Of a stretch of DNA of 20,163 nucleotides, positions 7,625 to 13,734 are shown piece by piece; position 1 is the stretch's first letter; every line of letters begins with the position of its first letter. Origin of the DNA: NS-12 sp045403215. GTDB lineage: Bacteria; Nitrospirota; Nitrospiria; Nitrospirales; NS-4. The DNA is taken from assembly GCA_045403215.1 (NCBI GenBank), contig JAXIOW010000024.1, positions 1 to 20,163 of the forward strand. The letters are read 5' to 3'. The translations under genes and the position numbers were made by a program. The notes under the pieces are model-generated. The model ran no database searches. It was given only the letters and a program-made list of their open reading frames with translations, and was not told the DNA's origin.

Positions 7625-9094
7625 ATGAAAGTCCTGATGGTCGGAGCAGGATCGGTGGGAGGCTACTTTGGGGCCCGCCTGGTGAAGGCCGGAGTGGACT
7701 GCGCGTTCCTGTTGCGCCCCAGGACGCTCGCCGCGGTTAAGCAGAAGGGCTTGACCGTCCACAGCGTGGACCAGTCCTTCACGGTTCATCCGGTCGCCGG
7801 CAGCGATCCCCGCGAACTGCCGAAGGCCGATCTCGTGATCCTTTCCGTCAAGCGCTATGATCTGGACGAAGCCATCGAGCAGCTCCAGCCGGTGCTCCTC
7901 GCCAACACGACAGTGCTCACCTTGCAGAACGGGGTTGACGCGGAGGTGCGTGTCGTGGAGCTTGTACCGAAAGCCCGGCTGTTCGGCGGGGTCTCCTATA
8001 TTTATGCCAAGATCGCCGAACCTGGCGTCATCGAGCATTATAAAAGAGGGAGCGTGGCGATCGGGGCGTGGCTACAAACGGCGGCTCCGGCACCGCCGCA
8101 GAAGGAAGAACCCGATACCCAAGCCGCGACGGCAAAGGGCCTGTTCGCCAAACTCGGGGCGATGCGGCGACAGACGACCCCCGGGACCGCACCTGGTGAG
8201 CCGACAGGTCGAGGCGCCAATCTGGCGGCCATCAAAGCCCTCTTCGATCAGGCGGGCATTGCCTGTGAGGTCGTCGAGGATATCCGGCGGACGAAATGGG
8301 AAAAGATGTGCTGGAACGTGGTCTTCAATCCGCTGACGGTCCTGCTCAACGACCGTGTCTCGAAGGCTCTCGCGCATCCGGAGATGCTCGCTATGATCCG
8401 GCTGCTCGTCGGGGAAGCGGTCGCGGTGGCCCAGGCCGAGGGGGTGGATCTCGATCCCGACATCGCGGACAAGGTCGTTCAGTGGTCCCAGGAAGTCCGT
8501 GACATTCACACCTCCATGTACGACGACTGGAAAGCCGGCCGGCGCACGGAGATCGACTTCCTCAACGGCTATCTCGTCCGGCGCGGGAGGGAACTGGGTG
8601 TTCCGGCGCCGGTCAACGAGGCGGTGTGCGCCTTGATCAAGACCATCACCGAACCGGCCCCGCTGGGGCCGGTGCTTCTGCGGATCGACGGCGCGGTCAT
8701 CCAGTCGCTCGTCTTCGATCTCGACGCGCTCTCCAAGCTCCCGGAGAGTGAACAGGTGCCGGACGTGTCGGTCGAGGATCCCAGGGTGCGGGGACAGGGC
8801 GTGCGGATCCGGGCGCTGTTGAACGTTGCGACCTGCAAGATCGGGGCGGACCACGTGACCTTCCACTCAGCCGATGGGCAATCCGCCGCCAGTCTCCATC
8901 TCAATGAGGCAGCCGAGTCCGGCATCCTGATTTACAAACTGGATGGACGCCCGTTGCGCCGGGAGGAGGGAGGACCGTTCCGCCTGATCACCCCGTCACT
9001 GGGTAACTGGTGTGCCAGCGTGCAGGGCGTGACGCGCATCGAGTTTACCGTCGGGCCTGGCAAAGACACGCGCCCCACGACCAGTCACGCCTAG
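7625..9094 (+). CDS. Ketopantoate-reductase-like protein with C-terminal molybdopterin-oxidoreductase-like domain
   Basis: A 489-residue two-domain protein. Residues 1-345 are a PanE/ApbA-type 2-dehydropantoate 2-reductase: Rossmann motif VGAGSVGGYFGARL at 6-19, QNGV at 101-104, KWEKMCWN at 224-231 with K227 in the catalytic lysine position, and AGRRTEIDFLNGYLVRRG at 304-321 with the conserved glutamate E309. A proline-, glutamine- and threonine-rich insert (about 150-200) interrupts the first domain. Residues about 357-478 do not belong to PanE; motifs LPESEQVPDVSVEDP, GVRIRALLN, DGQSAASL, YKLDGRPLRREEGGPFRLI and GVTRIEF resemble the C-part of sulfite-oxidase-like molybdopterin-binding domains. 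Start ATG 7625 is chosen because AGGGGGAG (7607-7614) sits 10 bases before it; a GTG at 7616 would be too close. NADPH-dependent reduction of a 2-keto acid is likely; whether it makes pantoate is uncertain. Confidence 0.85.
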   Translation: MKVLMVGAGSVGGYFGARLVKAGVDCAFLLRPRTLAAVKQKGLTVHSVDQSFTVHPVAGSDPRELPKADLVILSVKRYDLDEAIEQLQPVLLANTTVLTLQNGVDAEVRVVELVPKARLFGGVSYIYAKIAEPGVIEHYKRGSVAIGAWLQTAAPAPPQKEEPDTQAATAKGLFAKLGAMRRQTTPGTAPGEPTGRGANLAAIKALFDQAGIACEVVEDIRRTKWEKMCWNVVFNPLTVLLNDRVSKALAHPEMLAMIRLLVGEAVAVAQAEGVDLDPDIADKVVQWSQEVRDIHTSMYDDWKAGRRTEIDFLNGYLVRRGRELGVPAPVNEAVCALIKTITEPAPLGPVLLRIDGAVIQSLVFDLDALSKLPESEQVPDVSVEDPRVRGQGVRIRALLNVATCKIGADHVTFHSADGQSAASLHLNEAAESGILIYKLDGRPLRREEGGPFRLITPSLGNWCASVQGVTRIEFTVGPGKDTRPTTSHA

Positions 9095-9113
9095 CGGTCC
9101 GTTTTCCCGACCC

Positions 9114-10070
9114 ATGGCGACCGTCTACGTGAGCAGGCGCCTCCCGGAACCGGTCATGGCCGAGTTGGCCCGGCGCTTCACCCTTATCGGACAGCCCCAC
9201 GATCGCCCGGCGACGCGCGAGGAACTGCTAGAGGCGGCATCCCAGGCCGACGCGCTTGCGGTGACCTTGACGGAGCGCGTGGATGCCGACGTGCTGGACC
9301 TGGCTCCATGTCTGAAAGTCGTGGCCGTCTACGCCGTGGGCTACGACAATGTGGACATCGCCACCGCTACGCGCCGCGGTATCGTCGTCACCAATACCCC
9401 GGATGTCCTGACGGAGACGACAGCCGACCTGGCGTGGGCGCTGATTCTGGCGGTGGTGCGGCGGATTCCTGAGGCCGACCGGCTGGTGCGCGAGGGGCGA
9501 TGGGAGGGCTGGGCGCCCCCGCAACTGCTCGGCGCGGACGTGTTCGGCAAGACGCTGGGCATCATCGGGATGGGGCGGATCGGGCGCGCGGTCGCCCGGC
9601 GCGCGGCCGGGTTCGGGATGGCGGTCCTCTACCATACTCGGCATCCGCTCCGCCATGAAGAAGAGGCAGTGTTACACGCGAAGTATTTCCCCTTGCCGCA
9701 GCTGCTACAGGCGGCGGACATCGTGACGATCCATGCCCCGCTGTCTGATTCCACGCGGGGACTGATCGGCAAATCCGAACTCGCAATGATGCGTCACTCG
9801 GCCTATCTCATCAATACCGCACGCGGAGCGTTGGTGGATGAAGCGGCGTTAGCCGAGGCCCTGGAGCAGGGACGGTTGGCGGGCGCCGGCCTTGATGTGT
9901 ATCAGCATGAGCCACACGTCCATCCCCGCTTGCTGGCGCTCCCCAACACCGTGCTCTTACCGCACATCGGGTCCGCGACGGCGGAGACCAGGGTGAAGAT
10001 GGGCCTGATGGTGGCGGACAACATCACCGCGGTGCTCGAAGGGCGGGAGGCACCCAACCGCGTGAATTGA
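9114..10070 (+). CDS. D-2-hydroxyacid dehydrogenase (glyoxylate/hydroxypyruvate-reductase type)
   Basis: A 318-residue NAD(P)H-dependent D-2-hydroxyacid dehydrogenase, full family length. It has the substrate-domain motif VAVYAVGYDNVD at 70-81, the nucleotide-binding LGIIGMGRIGRAVARRA at 148-164, and the catalytic triad: R237 in INTARGALVDE, E266 in DVYQHEP and H284 in LLPHIGSATAETR. After the second strand of the Rossmann fold comes LYHTRHPLR, with basic residues that favour NADPH over NADH (inference). It likely reduces glyoxylate or hydroxypyruvate. It follows the PanE-fusion gene by 19 bases on the same strand and may be co-transcribed; both are 2-keto-acid reductases. No clear Shine-Dalgarno sequence precedes ATG 9114. 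Confidence 0.92.
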   Translation: MATVYVSRRLPEPVMAELARRFTLIGQPHDRPATREELLEAASQADALAVTLTERVDADVLDLAPCLKVVAVYAVGYDNVDIATATRRGIVVTNTPDVLTETTADLAWALILAVVRRIPEADRLVREGRWEGWAPPQLLGADVFGKTLGIIGMGRIGRAVARRAAGFGMAVLYHTRHPLRHEEEAVLHAKYFPLPQLLQAADIVTIHAPLSDSTRGLIGKSELAMMRHSAYLINTARGALVDEAALAEALEQGRLAGAGLDVYQHEPHVHPRLLALPNTVLLPHIGSATAETRVKMGLMVADNITAVLEGREAPNRVN

Positions 10071-10096
10071 CAAGCCGGGAAACCCCATGGTCTAAT
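10067..10096 (+). promoter_or_regulatory. Strong sigma70 promoter for the repeat protein gene, leaderless geometry
   Basis: A perfect TTGACA (10067-10072) and TCTAAT (10091-10096, five of six) are 18 bases apart. The -35 box overlaps the stop codon of the dehydrogenase gene. Only seven bases separate the -10 box from ATG 10104, so transcription should begin at or next to the A of the start codon. Confidence 0.7.
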
Positions 10097-10103
10097 CCGC
10101 ACC

Positions 10104-10541
10104 ATGGATCTCTTCGGCAAAGTCCTGCTGGTCGAAATTCCGATCCTGATCACAGCGGACCAGAAGACGTGGCTGGAAACGCTGGTCAAGAAGGGCAAGA
10201 TCGCGGTCCCTCCCGGCGGGACCCTTCCGGAAGGGTCCGTCATCTCCATTTTCATGCGGACGCTCTTGTGGAACTCGGAAGAGCAACAGCAGTCTCTGGA
10301 CATGGTTCCGGAGGAGATCCAGAAGAAGATGTGCGAGGACAAGGGCCTGGTCGAAACCAAGGTCCAGGTCTCGGTGGATCAGAAGGCCTGGCTTGACAAC
10401 GCGGCGGCGTCCAGCAAGGTCCTGCTGCCGCCCCGCGACTCGCCCGTCTCCCTCTTCACCCGCATCCTGCTCGAGAATGCGATGGAGCAGCAGAAGGCTC
10501 TCGAACGGGCCGATCCGTGGGCGGATGACGATGAAGAATAA
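10104..10541 (+). CDS. Small protein with two tandem RHH-like repeats
   Basis: A 145-residue protein with no family that I recognise with confidence. It contains an internal duplication: residues 16-65 (ITADQKTWLETLV, then SVISIFMRTLLWNSEEQQQSL) match residues 89-133 (VSVDQKAWLDNAA, then SPVSLFTRILLENAMEQQKAL). Each unit reads as a beta strand, a helix, a loop with a VPPGG or LLPPRD core, and a second helix, which resembles a ribbon-helix-helix fold; two such units in one chain could make a pseudo-dimer. A charged linker (66-84) joins them and the C-terminus is acidic (DDDEE). DNA binding is possible but unproven, as the strand lacks an obvious basic patch. It has its own promoter, no Shine-Dalgarno sequence, and ends 17 bases from the convergent DUF5069 gene. 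Confidence 0.8.
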   Translation: MDLFGKVLLVEIPILITADQKTWLETLVKKGKIAVPPGGTLPEGSVISIFMRTLLWNSEEQQQSLDMVPEEIQKKMCEDKGLVETKVQVSVDQKAWLDNAAASSKVLLPPRDSPVSLFTRILLENAMEQQKALERADPWADDDEE

Positions 10542-10558
10542 GGGCAGACGAGAGCGAC

Positions 10559-11092
10559 TTATCCGGTCGGGGACGCGTCGCGTCGCGGGACTGGCCGGCC
10601 TTCCTCCAGATCGAGCAAGTCGATCCATGTCACGATATCGGTACGTGAAGGATCGAGAGCGTCCCGCGTTTTCTTGAAATACGCCCACTGCGCCTCGTCT
10701 TCCGGCCCCCGTTCCAGCATCTGCTTGTTCCAGATCTCGATTTGCTTCTTCGAGCGGGGGCGCGCGTGGATGGCCAGCCATTCCAGAATGAGCTCATCGG
10801 TGCGGCTCTTGGCCGCGTAGGCGAAGTCCTGTTCATTGACTTCCAGGAACGACAGGAGCGCCTTGTCGAGAGGGCAGGGATAGATGTACGGGCCGTTCAC
10901 CCCGGCCTCCCGGGCGCGGGCCTTATCGATCATCCGGGCCATGTGTACGTAGCCGCCGAGCAGCTCCCGGGAGCTTCTGGGATATTCCTTGGTGAGGTCG
11001 TTCGGTCGCGGCCGTTGGAGGCGACCCATGGTCGTGTCGAAGGTGTCGCCCTTCATCTCGCCCCCGGTGGAGCCAGGAATGTTCAGCGACAT
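10559..11092 (-). CDS. DUF5069 domain protein
   Basis: A 177-residue soluble protein carrying the DUF5069 signature: DLTKEYPRSSRELLGGYVHM at about 32-51, MIDKARAREAG, then YIYPCPLDKALLSFLEV. This block is conserved in the family; its function is not known. The C-terminal half is helical and charged (RPRSKKQIEIWNKQML and on). It is the second gene of a minus-strand pair: the DUF3386 gene ends 11 bases before its ATG and the AGGAG at 11101-11105 overlaps that gene's stop codon, so translation is probably coupled. No paralogue or enzyme motif is visible. Confidence 0.85.
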   Translation of the reverse strand: MSLNIPGSTGGEMKGDTFDTTMGRLQRPRPNDLTKEYPRSSRELLGGYVHMARMIDKARAREAGVNGPYIYPCPLDKALLSFLEVNEQDFAYAAKSRTDELILEWLAIHARPRSKKQIEIWNKQMLERGPEDEAQWAYFKKTRDALDPSRTDIVTWIDLLDLEEGRPVPRRDASPTG

Positions 11093-11103
11093 GAACGAAT
11101 CTC

Positions 11104-11778
11104 CTACAGCAGGCGGTGGTTGGCAAAGGTCAGGGTCTTGACCGAGACCGCACCGTTTTCCGCCGAGATGATGCGGCGCGAGGCTGGCAGGTCGGCTTGG
11201 CCGACCCGCACGTGCGTATCGGTGAAGCTTTCGACGTTGGCCAGTCGGCCGTCCTGCGGGTTGAAGTAATAGACGGTGTAGCGCGTGGTCAGGTACTTCT
11301 TGTCGGCCGTGATCGCGCTGTCTTCAACGTTGATGGTGAACTTGATCGGTCCCATGGTGCGGTTGATCTGCGTGATGCGGTCGTCTTTTACGCAATAATG
11401 GGAGTGCAGGCTGTCGTGGATGCGGATGGTCTGCCCCAGCGGGTGGGCGGCGCTTCGGTCCAGGGTGAGGACGCTTTTCCCGTCCGATTGGTCGAAGGTC
11501 CGGTGGGCGCGATGGACGGTGATCATGCTGATGGTTCCGGTCGCCCACTTCTGGACTTCCGCATCTGGCAGGGATACCGTCACGTCCTGAGCGGATTTCA
11601 CGGTCACCGCCCCGGTGAACTCCTTGCCGTTCACGTTGGCGGTCAGGTCTGCTGAGAATCCGTTGAAATCGGCCGGCCACCGGGCCGTCTTCTCGAATGC
11701 CCGCCGCAACAGTTCGCGAGCGAGAGGATCGTCCTTGGCGTCGGTGGGGCACGCTTCTTTGTTGTCCATCATGGTCAT
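11104..11778 (-). CDS. DUF3386 domain protein
   Basis: A 224-residue protein resembling the DUF3386 family. Residues about 18-50 (PLARELLRRAFEKTARW and FNGFSADLTANVNGKEF) match the family opening: an N-terminal helix followed by a tryptophan and a G-x-x-A-D beta strand. The rest is rich in predicted beta strands (FTGAVTVKS, TRYTVYYFNPQDGR), which suggests an LolA-like or lipocalin-like barrel; this fold guess is inference. No signal peptide is visible, so it is probably cytoplasmic. Two more ATG codons follow the first (11772 and 11769). The first ATG is preferred because AGAGG lies about seven bases upstream. It heads a two-gene operon with the DUF5069 gene and has its own promoter. Function unknown. 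Confidence 0.83.
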   Translation of the reverse strand: MTMMDNKEACPTDAKDDPLARELLRRAFEKTARWPADFNGFSADLTANVNGKEFTGAVTVKSAQDVTVSLPDAEVQKWATGTISMITVHRAHRTFDQSDGKSVLTLDRSAAHPLGQTIRIHDSLHSHYCVKDDRITQINRTMGPIKFTINVEDSAITADKKYLTTRYTVYYFNPQDGRLANVESFTDTHVRVGQADLPASRRIISAENGAVSVKTLTFANHRLL

Positions 11779-11792
11779 GGGCGGCCTCTTTC

Positions 11793-11821
11793 ATTATAAA
11801 GACCCTTCAGCGGTTCGTCCA
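11793..11821 (-). promoter_or_regulatory. Promoter of the DUF3386-DUF5069 operon
   Basis: Read on the minus strand, TGGACG (11816-11821, four of six) and a perfect TATAAT (11793-11798) are 17 bases apart. The -10 box lies 14 bases before ATG 11778, so the leader would be only about eight bases. Confidence 0.65.
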
Positions 11822-12018
11822 GATTCCTGTCGATGATCCGATCGCCGCATGTGACCAGCAAACAGCCTGATCATTATCTCTTTACTTCCGTAGAGTTATG
11901 AAAGTTTCCTCAAGCGGAACAGCCTTTTCTACGTTAGATTATTCACCGGCTCCTATCGTTTTATGGTATCATGTGAGTTCTTGACATTGTGTGAGAGAAA
12001 GTCTGAGGTTCGGACGCG
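11822..12018. other. AT-richer intergenic region between divergent genes
   Basis: This is the longest non-coding stretch in the window and visibly richer in A/T than its surroundings. It holds a TATCAT box at 11967-11972 without a good -35, and a perfect TTGACA at 11981-11986. The hexamer 17 bases after TTGACA (TGAGGT, 12004-12009) is a poor -10. GAGG at 12005-12008 lies 10 bases before ATG 12019 and may serve as a ribosome-binding site. No RNA gene or repeat was recognised. Confidence 0.5.
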
Positions 12019-12387
12019 ATGAAGAAGGTGCCAAGACAGAAAGTCAAAGTGAGACCGCATAATGCCCACAAAGCGCACAAAGACGGGCATAAAAAGACGG
12101 GAGCGGTCGTCAGCATGGCGACGAAGGCGGTGGAGGCTCCCAGACATGCTCGGTTGGGCGAGCGGACCAAGGGGCAGTCTGCGCTTGCGACCACCGTGGC
12201 AGAGGACGAACTCGAAGAGCGCCGTCGTCTGTTTGCCAGAGCTCGGAAGGGTGACAAAGGAGCCGTGGCGAAAATCTATGAGCTGTATGGCGCTCGCATC
12301 TACACATCGGCGCAAGTCAAGGAAGTCCAGCCAAACGGGTTCACCGTTCCGCCATCTCCAGCGCGGAGACGGGTTCGAACCGCCTGA
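12019..12387 (+). CDS. Small basic hypothetical protein
   Basis: A 122-residue protein that I do not recognise. The first 30 residues are strongly basic and rich in lysine and histidine (VRPHNAHKAHKDGHKK), followed by a low-complexity Ala/Thr/Lys linker. A compact helical segment at about 64-95 (ELEERRRLFARARKGDKGAV and KIYELYGARIY) looks like the only folded part, and the tail is Pro/Arg-rich. The basic N-terminus suggests binding to nucleic acid or another polyanion; this is inference. A longer open frame overlaps it from 12062 but has a less protein-like composition. The stop codon lies in the loop of a perfect 7-bp hairpin. Confidence 0.65.
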   Translation: MKKVPRQKVKVRPHNAHKAHKDGHKKTGAVVSMATKAVEAPRHARLGERTKGQSALATTVAEDELEERRRLFARARKGDKGAVAKIYELYGARIYTSAQVKEVQPNGFTVPPSPARRRVRTA

Positions 12388-12394
12388 GCGGTTC
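12377..12394 (+). repeat. Perfect 7-bp hairpin with the stop codon in its loop
   Basis: GAACCGC (12377-12383) and GCGGTTC (12388-12394) pair perfectly around the four-base loop CTGA. The TGA stop of the upstream gene is 12385-12387. No T run follows, so it is not a standard intrinsic terminator. It could stabilise the 3' end or slow ribosomes or polymerase between the two small genes. Confidence 0.5.
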
Positions 12395-12450
12395 TCACCA
12401 CACAGACAACCGGCCCTTCGGCGTTCCAGAGTTCCAGGGTGGTCTTACCT

Positions 12451-12726
12451 ATGAAAGAACGAGATCCCGAGAAGCTCAAGTTGCTGTATGAACGGTTCCG
12501 TGATGTGTGTCTGGTTGAAAAAGAGGTCTGGAAGGAGTTGTTCATGCCTCGTGACGTGCCCGGGGAGGGTGTCCGCATGACCAATATCCAGGATCGCTAC
12601 GAAGTAGTCATCGATAATCCCGAGGTCGAAGCAGTTTTGGAGGCCAACATCCCTCGGGGGGCCAAGTCCTTGGACGCCGCCGTCGCGGAATACAAGGACA
12701 CCATCAGCTTTATCAAGAAGGGCTGA
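12451..12726 (+). CDS. Small hypothetical protein
   Basis: A 91-residue soluble, charged protein without a family that I recognise. The N-terminal half is helical (KLKLLYERFRDVCLVEKEVW), followed by a short segment MTNIQDRYEVVIDNPEVEAV and a helical C-terminus ending in FIKKG. ATG 12451 is chosen over an in-frame GTG at 12439 because AGGGTGG (12436-12442) sits eight bases before the ATG and would overlap the GTG. It lies 63 bases after the basic hypothetical gene and is convergent with the ClpS-like gene (10 bases apart), so it probably shares the transcript of its left neighbour. No promoter of its own is evident. Confidence 0.7.
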   Translation: MKERDPEKLKLLYERFRDVCLVEKEVWKELFMPRDVPGEGVRMTNIQDRYEVVIDNPEVEAVLEANIPRGAKSLDAAVAEYKDTISFIKKG

Positions 12727-12736
12727 CGCGCCGCGC

Positions 12737-13030
12737 CTACTGGACGGCGACGCGCAAGCCTCCATCGGCCAGGATAGCGGCGATGTGCTCACAGGTCTGC
12801 AGGGGGCCTTCGTACACGTCCGCCGATCCGGCGTGGTCAATCCGGTAGGCGAGTTCAAAGGCGCGGGTGGGGGTCATCTTGGGGACGGCCCGGCAGAGCA
12901 GGTCGATCACTTGCTGGTACGTATGGCAGTCGCAATTGTACACGATGACCCGGGATTCCAGGTCGTCCCCGGTCAGGGCGCTCGATTCTTCAACTGTTTG
13001 AGGACTCGGGGCTGTCGGCAGCGCGGCCAT
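12737..13030 (-). CDS. ClpS-like N-end-rule adaptor of Clp protease
   Basis: A 97-residue protein of the ClpS family, which delivers N-degron substrates to ClpA/ClpC-ClpP. The core (about 27-97) aligns by eye: VIVYNCDCHTYQQVIDLL for the substrate-pocket strand and helix, then RAFELAYRIDHAGSADVYEG and the C-terminal helix AEH-like CEHIAAIL. Relative to E. coli ClpS, N34 is kept (N32 here), D36 is kept (D34), H66 is kept (H66), but D35 is Cys33 and M40 is Tyr38. A flexible polar N-terminal tail of about 25 residues, needed for ClpA engagement in the family, is present. Shine-Dalgarno GGGAGGT at 13037-13043 is six bases from ATG. No clpA is nearby. The pocket changes may alter N-terminal residue preference. 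Confidence 0.83.
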   Translation of the reverse strand: MAALPTAPSPQTVEESSALTGDDLESRVIVYNCDCHTYQQVIDLLCRAVPKMTPTRAFELAYRIDHAGSADVYEGPLQTCEHIAAILADGGLRVAVQ

Positions 13031-13050
13031 CTGGTGACCTCCCGGTCTTC

Positions 13051-13080
13051 ATTGTAGCAAAGGGGCCTCCTGCCTGCCAC
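13051..13080 (-). promoter_or_regulatory. Candidate promoter of the ClpS-like gene
   Basis: On the minus strand GTGGCA (13075-13080, four of six) and TACAAT (13051-13056, five of six) are 18 bases apart. The expected start near 13044 gives a short leader that includes the Shine-Dalgarno sequence. Confidence 0.5.
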
Positions 13081-13092
13081 GAAAGCAGACGC

Positions 13093-13716
13093 CTACTGGC
13101 GTAAGAGGTACGTCTGCAGAGCGAGCCGATCCCGTATCTTCATGCGTTGGAGAAGCCGGTCGTGCGCGCCCGAATCGGTGATCGCGTCGAATCCGTATTG
13201 CTGGCACAGTTGAAGCGTGTACCAGAGCGAGGCGGAGGTTTTCACCAGCATCAGCCCGTACTCCAGCGCGATGGCCCGCTCAGGATCCAGTTTCAGCCTT
13301 GACATCTGCCGGACCTCCGCGAGTGTGACCGGCCATTCCGTCCACGATGCGCGCAACCACGGCGTGAGCGCGGTGTCTTCCGGAACAAGGCCACGCTGGA
13401 AGCGGACATCATTCTTGACGGCGAGGTGAAAGGTCTCGCGCCATTCGTGGTCTTTCAAATCCCGGTCGATCCGCCGATCCATCTCCGGGCTGAGCGGTCC
13501 ACTGACGTTGTGGCCTTGCGCGATCCGCCCTTGCTGCATGAGCTCGGCATGGTAATCGCCCATGCGGTCCGGAGCGGCTGTCGTGCCGCTGGTCGGGGTC
13601 AATTGCAGGGCCATGTAGTCACGGAAGTGGACGGTGTCGTACCGGGTCAGGAAGCGCTCCAGGCTTTCGGGTGAGCAGAGATGGAACGGATAGTAGATTC
13701 CCAGGCGGCCGGTCAT
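13093..13716 (-). CDS. Hypothetical protein, partner of the HDO-like gene
   Basis: A 207-residue protein that I cannot assign to a family. It has no signal peptide or membrane segment. Notable parts: LGIYYPFHLCSPESLERFL at 5-23, YDTVHFRDYMALQL at 26-39, GDYHAELMQQGRIAQGHNV at 53-71, and a mostly helical C-terminal half with many Arg, Leu and Trp residues. Several histidines (12, 30, 55, 69) are spread over the N-terminal half. It follows the haem-oxygenase-like gene by 18 bases on the same strand, so the two are probably one operon and may act in the same pathway. The upstream sequence has only a weak Shine-Dalgarno match, which fits coupling. Confidence 0.75.
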   Translation of the reverse strand: MTGRLGIYYPFHLCSPESLERFLTRYDTVHFRDYMALQLTPTSGTTAAPDRMGDYHAELMQQGRIAQGHNVSGPLSPEMDRRIDRDLKDHEWRETFHLAVKNDVRFQRGLVPEDTALTPWLRASWTEWPVTLAEVRQMSRLKLDPERAIALEYGLMLVKTSASLWYTLQLCQQYGFDAITDSGAHDRLLQRMKIRDRLALQTYLLRQ

Positions 13717-13734
13717 GCGCTCATGCGTGGTCCG

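Noticed and set aside
10541..10565. ATAAG and CTTAT inverted arms between convergent genes
   Set aside because: The five-base AT-rich stem with a 15-base loop is too weak to be called a terminator.
12370..12402. GGTTCGAACC followed by a downstream CACCA, resembling the T arm and 3' end of a tRNA
   Set aside because: The five-base T stem does not pair (two mismatches of five), and no D or anticodon arm is present upstream, where a coding frame runs.
12062..12454. A 130-codon plus-strand frame overlapping the basic hypothetical gene
   Set aside because: Its product is a low-complexity Arg/Ser/Pro/Trp mixture typical of an out-of-frame reading, whereas the frame starting at 12019 has a coherent helical core.
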